Source of the DNA: Microcaldota archaeon
GTDB lineage: Archaea > Micrarchaeota > Micrarchaeia > Norongarragalinales > UBA97
Assembly (NCBI GenBank): GCA_016217775.1
Contig: JACRGG010000056.1
Location: forward strand, 1-6,602
Direction of reading: 5' to 3'
Length of the DNA: 6,602 bases
Part shown: positions 4,852 to 6,602 of the stretch, one piece after another
How positions within the stretch are numbered: position 1 is the first letter of the stretch
How the letters are laid out: the number at the start of each line of letters is the position of its first letter
The notes under the pieces: generated by a model
Told to the model about the DNA's origin: nothing
Database searches by the model: none
What the model saw: the letters and a program-made list of their open reading frames with translations, nothing else
Position numbers and translations under genes: made by a program

Positions 4852-5832
4852 TTGGTTAAAGTCATCCGGGAGGCAGACTCCGGCTGCTATAGACGTTGCG
4901 TTGAAGGCTTGACCAGATTGGGCTAAGTGCAGCGCGGTAGTCAAGTCCGCGTTGGATTGCGGGCCCGTAAGGGAAACGTTGTTGATGAAAAACGTTGGCG
5001 TCCCGTGCAAGCCCGCTTTTACTCCCTCGTCGAAAACCGCCGCAACGGTAGAATAGTATTTTCTTGACTGCAAGCAATCCAAGAATTTCGACTCGTTTAA
5101 CCCGATTGACGCGCTTAATGCAGCCAAGTCGCCGTAAATGCTTTCGTTAGTCGAGTCGGATTTTATTTTCTCTTGGTTAGCGAACAGCAAGTCGTGGAAC
5201 TGCCAGTACTTGCTTTGGTCCAGCGCGCAGTAGCTTGACTCCGCCAACTCCCACGAAAAACGGTGGTTGGGCAGGGGAAACGCCTTGAACGCGAATTGAA
5301 TGCTCGCATTATTGCGCTCAACGAATTTCTTTCTATCCGCCTCCGACGACTTCGTGTAGGGACAGCTGAAACAACCGAACTCGATTACAGTAACGTTCGC
5401 GCTTGAATTGCCCAACACCGGCGCGCTGCCGATGACGGGGTTGATTACCAAGCCATTTCCGCCGCCCCCGCCGCTTCCCGACAACGCGTTGAACACGCAC
5501 CACCCACTCGAGTTAGGCCCGTTGCAGTTGCCGTACGCGTAAAAATTGTATACGCTAAAAGCCGAGTAGAACAGCGACGCGAAGAAAACGATTGTCAGCA
5601 GCGAGGAAAGCAATGCAAAATTCTTGTTGACTCCCCTGGCAATCCGAGGCGAAAAGCGCATTGTGCCCGACAAGACTCCCGCGCGAATCTGCGCGTCCAA
5701 GCCCGAGTCGCACGGGCGTAACGTCGCTTTTCGAATCGTGCAGTCAAACGCGGCTTTGGCGAGGGGGCGGTACTTCGCGCTGAACAACCCCATTACCGCG
5801 AACACGATTAATGCAATAAAACACAATACCAT
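4834..5832 (-). CDS. Membrane-anchored DsbA-like thiol-disulfide oxidoreductase
   Basis: This is a 332-residue protein with two predicted membrane helices (about residues 2-18 and 72-99), a basic loop between them and a C-terminal DsbA-type thioredoxin fold from about residue 130. The active-site motif is FGCFSCPYTKSS (C154, C157), and the cis-proline loop is GTPTFF (P279). The inter-helix loop contains CTIRKATLRPCDSGLD (C31, C41) and should be cytoplasmic. The GNCNGPNSSGWC segment (C103, C112) lies just outside the membrane and may form a structural disulfide. Eight N-x-S/T sequons (N107, N142, N146, N175, N229, N246, N285, N311) all fall in the predicted extracytoplasmic part, consistent with an exported, possibly glycosylated archaeal enzyme that oxidises or isomerises cysteines in surface proteins. 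GGGG at 5838-5841 lies 5 bp before the ATG. It follows the sufS stop by 36 bp. The stop codon is inside a tandem repeat. Confidence 0.87.
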   Translation of the reverse strand: MVLCFIALIVFAVMGLFSAKYRPLAKAAFDCTIRKATLRPCDSGLDAQIRAGVLSGTMRFSPRIARGVNKNFALLSSLLTIVFFASLFYSAFSVYNFYAYGNCNGPNSSGWCVFNALSGSGGGGGNGLVINPVIGSAPVLGNSSANVTVIEFGCFSCPYTKSSEADRKKFVERNNASIQFAFKAFPLPNHRFSWELAESSYCALDQSKYWQFHDLLFANQEKIKSDSTNESIYGDLAALSASIGLNESKFLDCLQSRKYYSTVAAVFDEGVKAGLHGTPTFFINNVSLTGPQSNADLTTALHLAQSGQAFNATSIAAGVCLPDDFNQGTFLP

Positions 5833-5835
5833 TTT

Positions 5836-5841
5836 ATCCCC
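5836..5841 (-). promoter_or_regulatory. Ribosome binding site of the DsbA-like gene
   Basis: On the minus strand GGGGAT sits immediately before AAA-ATG, with the G run 5 bp from the start codon. It supports ATG 5832 as the start, which also gives a complete first membrane helix. Confidence 0.45.
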
Positions 5842-5868
5842 GTTAAAAGAATATTTTCAAAACAACCC

Positions 5869-6602
5869 TCAACTTAATTTAGTTATTTGCGTAACCGCGT
5901 CCAAAAACTTGTCTGCCTCGGCCTCGGTGTTGTACAAATAGACGCTAGCGCGCGCGGTTGACTTGACGCCAAGCAGCTTGGTGACTGGAATCGCGCAGTG
6001 ATGCCCCGAGCGCACGCAAACCCTAGCCAGCGAGTCGCACAACAACGCGGTTTGGTGAGCGTCGCTGCCGCGGACATTGAATGAAACAACCGACGTCTTG
6101 TCCTCGATTTTTCTCGGGCCGTAATACTCTACTCCGTCGACTTGCGTAAACCCGTCCATAATCTTTTTCACCAGCTTCCTGTCGTGCTCGAGCACGTTGT
6201 CCAAACCGATTTTGGAAAGGTAGTCAACAGCCGCGCCCAAACCGATTACGCCCCCGATGTTCGGCGTTCCCGCCTCCAGCGCCTCGCGGTTTGCCAACAG
6301 CTTGTAGTCGTGAAGCGACGCATCAGTTATCGTCCCCCCGCCGACTATCGCCGAGTCAAGCTCCACGCCCTCCTTCTTGTACAACACTCCGGTGCCCGTG
6401 GGGCCGAGCATCTTGTGCCCCGAGAATGCAATAAAGTCCGCGTTGATTTTGCGAAAATCCATTTTATAATGCCCGGCGGACTGCGCGGCGTCAATTAACG
6501 AAAGGCTGCCCGCGTCCCGCGCGATTTTAGTTATTTCATCGACAGGCGTTTTGTTGCCCAAGACGTTGCTTGCGGCGGTGAAGGCAACTAACTGCGTGCT
6601 CG
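5869..6602 (-). CDS. sufS: SufS-type (class II) cysteine desulfurase, N-terminal part outside window
   Basis: This PLP enzyme removes sulfur from L-cysteine to give alanine and an enzyme persulfide for Fe-S cluster and other sulfur-transfer pathways in the cytoplasm. The frame is open at the window edge. The first complete codon is at 6600-6598, and 243 residues remain of a usual ~400-410. Visible motifs are VAFTAASNVLGNKTPVDE; LIDAAQSAGH with the PLP-contacting Asp and the following His; FSGHKMLGPTG with the Schiff-base Lys (residue 63 of the fragment); and VCVRSGHHCAIP with the persulfide-forming Cys (residue 202). RASVYLYNTEAEAD near the end holds the substrate-binding Arg. The RSGHHC context is that of SufS/CsdA rather than IscS. 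A TTG at 6561 is internal, since the conserved sequence continues upstream of it. The DsbA-like gene follows after 36 bp on the same strand. Confidence 0.93.
   Translation of the reverse strand, partial: STQLVAFTAASNVLGNKTPVDEITKIARDAGSLSLIDAAQSAGHYKMDFRKINADFIAFSGHKMLGPTGTGVLYKKEGVELDSAIVGGGTITDASLHDYKLLANREALEAGTPNIGGVIGLGAAVDYLSKIGLDNVLEHDRKLVKKIMDGFTQVDGVEYYGPRKIEDKTSVVSFNVRGSDAHQTALLCDSLARVCVRSGHHCAIPVTKLLGVKSTARASVYLYNTEAEADKFLDAVTQITKLS

Noticed and set aside
6142..6498. Plus-strand 118-codon frame opposite sufS
   Set aside because: The minus-strand reading contains the PLP lysine and other conserved SufS motifs, while the plus-strand peptide shows nothing recognisable.

Overview
The window looks like a piece of an archaeal chromosome, most likely a DPANN-type lineage (inference). 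The evidence is a tRNA-Val gene without an encoded CCA end, an archaeal-style VapBC pair behind a TATA-like box, Shine-Dalgarno motifs of the GGTGA/GGGG type, a DsbA-like protein rich in N-glycosylation sequons, and a TCHAAI-type phosphohistidine domain. No 16S rRNA or other taxonomic marker is present, so the phylum is not settled.

Positions 1-1879 (plus strand) are a mobile-element-damaged area. Positions 3-131 are the last 42 codons of an IS66-like transposase. The right terminal inverted repeat of that element ends at 139. It is followed by an open reading-frame remnant (140-387) that the IS probably cut off from its 5' part. Next comes a gene for a PEP-synthase-type swivelling-domain protein. 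A 120-bp MITE-like element (941-1060) splits it in two. The MITE carries the same terminal repeats as the IS66-like element and is flanked by a perfect 8-bp target duplication (GATTTTTT). Removing the MITE and one duplication restores a single frame of about 443-448 codons.

Positions 1880-3879 hold ordinary plus-strand genes: tRNA-Val(GAC), the nucleotidase surE, and a membrane-anchored endonuclease/exonuclease/phosphatase (EEP) protein whose catalytic domain is predicted to lie outside the cytoplasm. surE and the EEP gene are 31 bp apart and could be co-transcribed.

Positions 3880-6602 are all minus strand. Read in the direction of transcription, they hold the C-terminal 243 codons of a SufS-type cysteine desulfurase, then a two-TM DsbA-like thiol oxidoreductase, then three copies of a 39-bp tandem repeat. 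One repeat copy contains the 3' end and stop codon of the DsbA-like gene. Last come a VapB-like antitoxin and a PIN-domain (VapC) toxin, with a perfect 14-bp AT-rich palindrome in the antitoxin promoter region.

The most notable structure is the IS66-family pair: an element end with its transposase, and a non-autonomous derivative caught about 0.8 kb away splitting a gene. The triplicated 3' end of the DsbA-like gene comes second. I saw no CRISPR array, defence island or clearly new multi-gene system.
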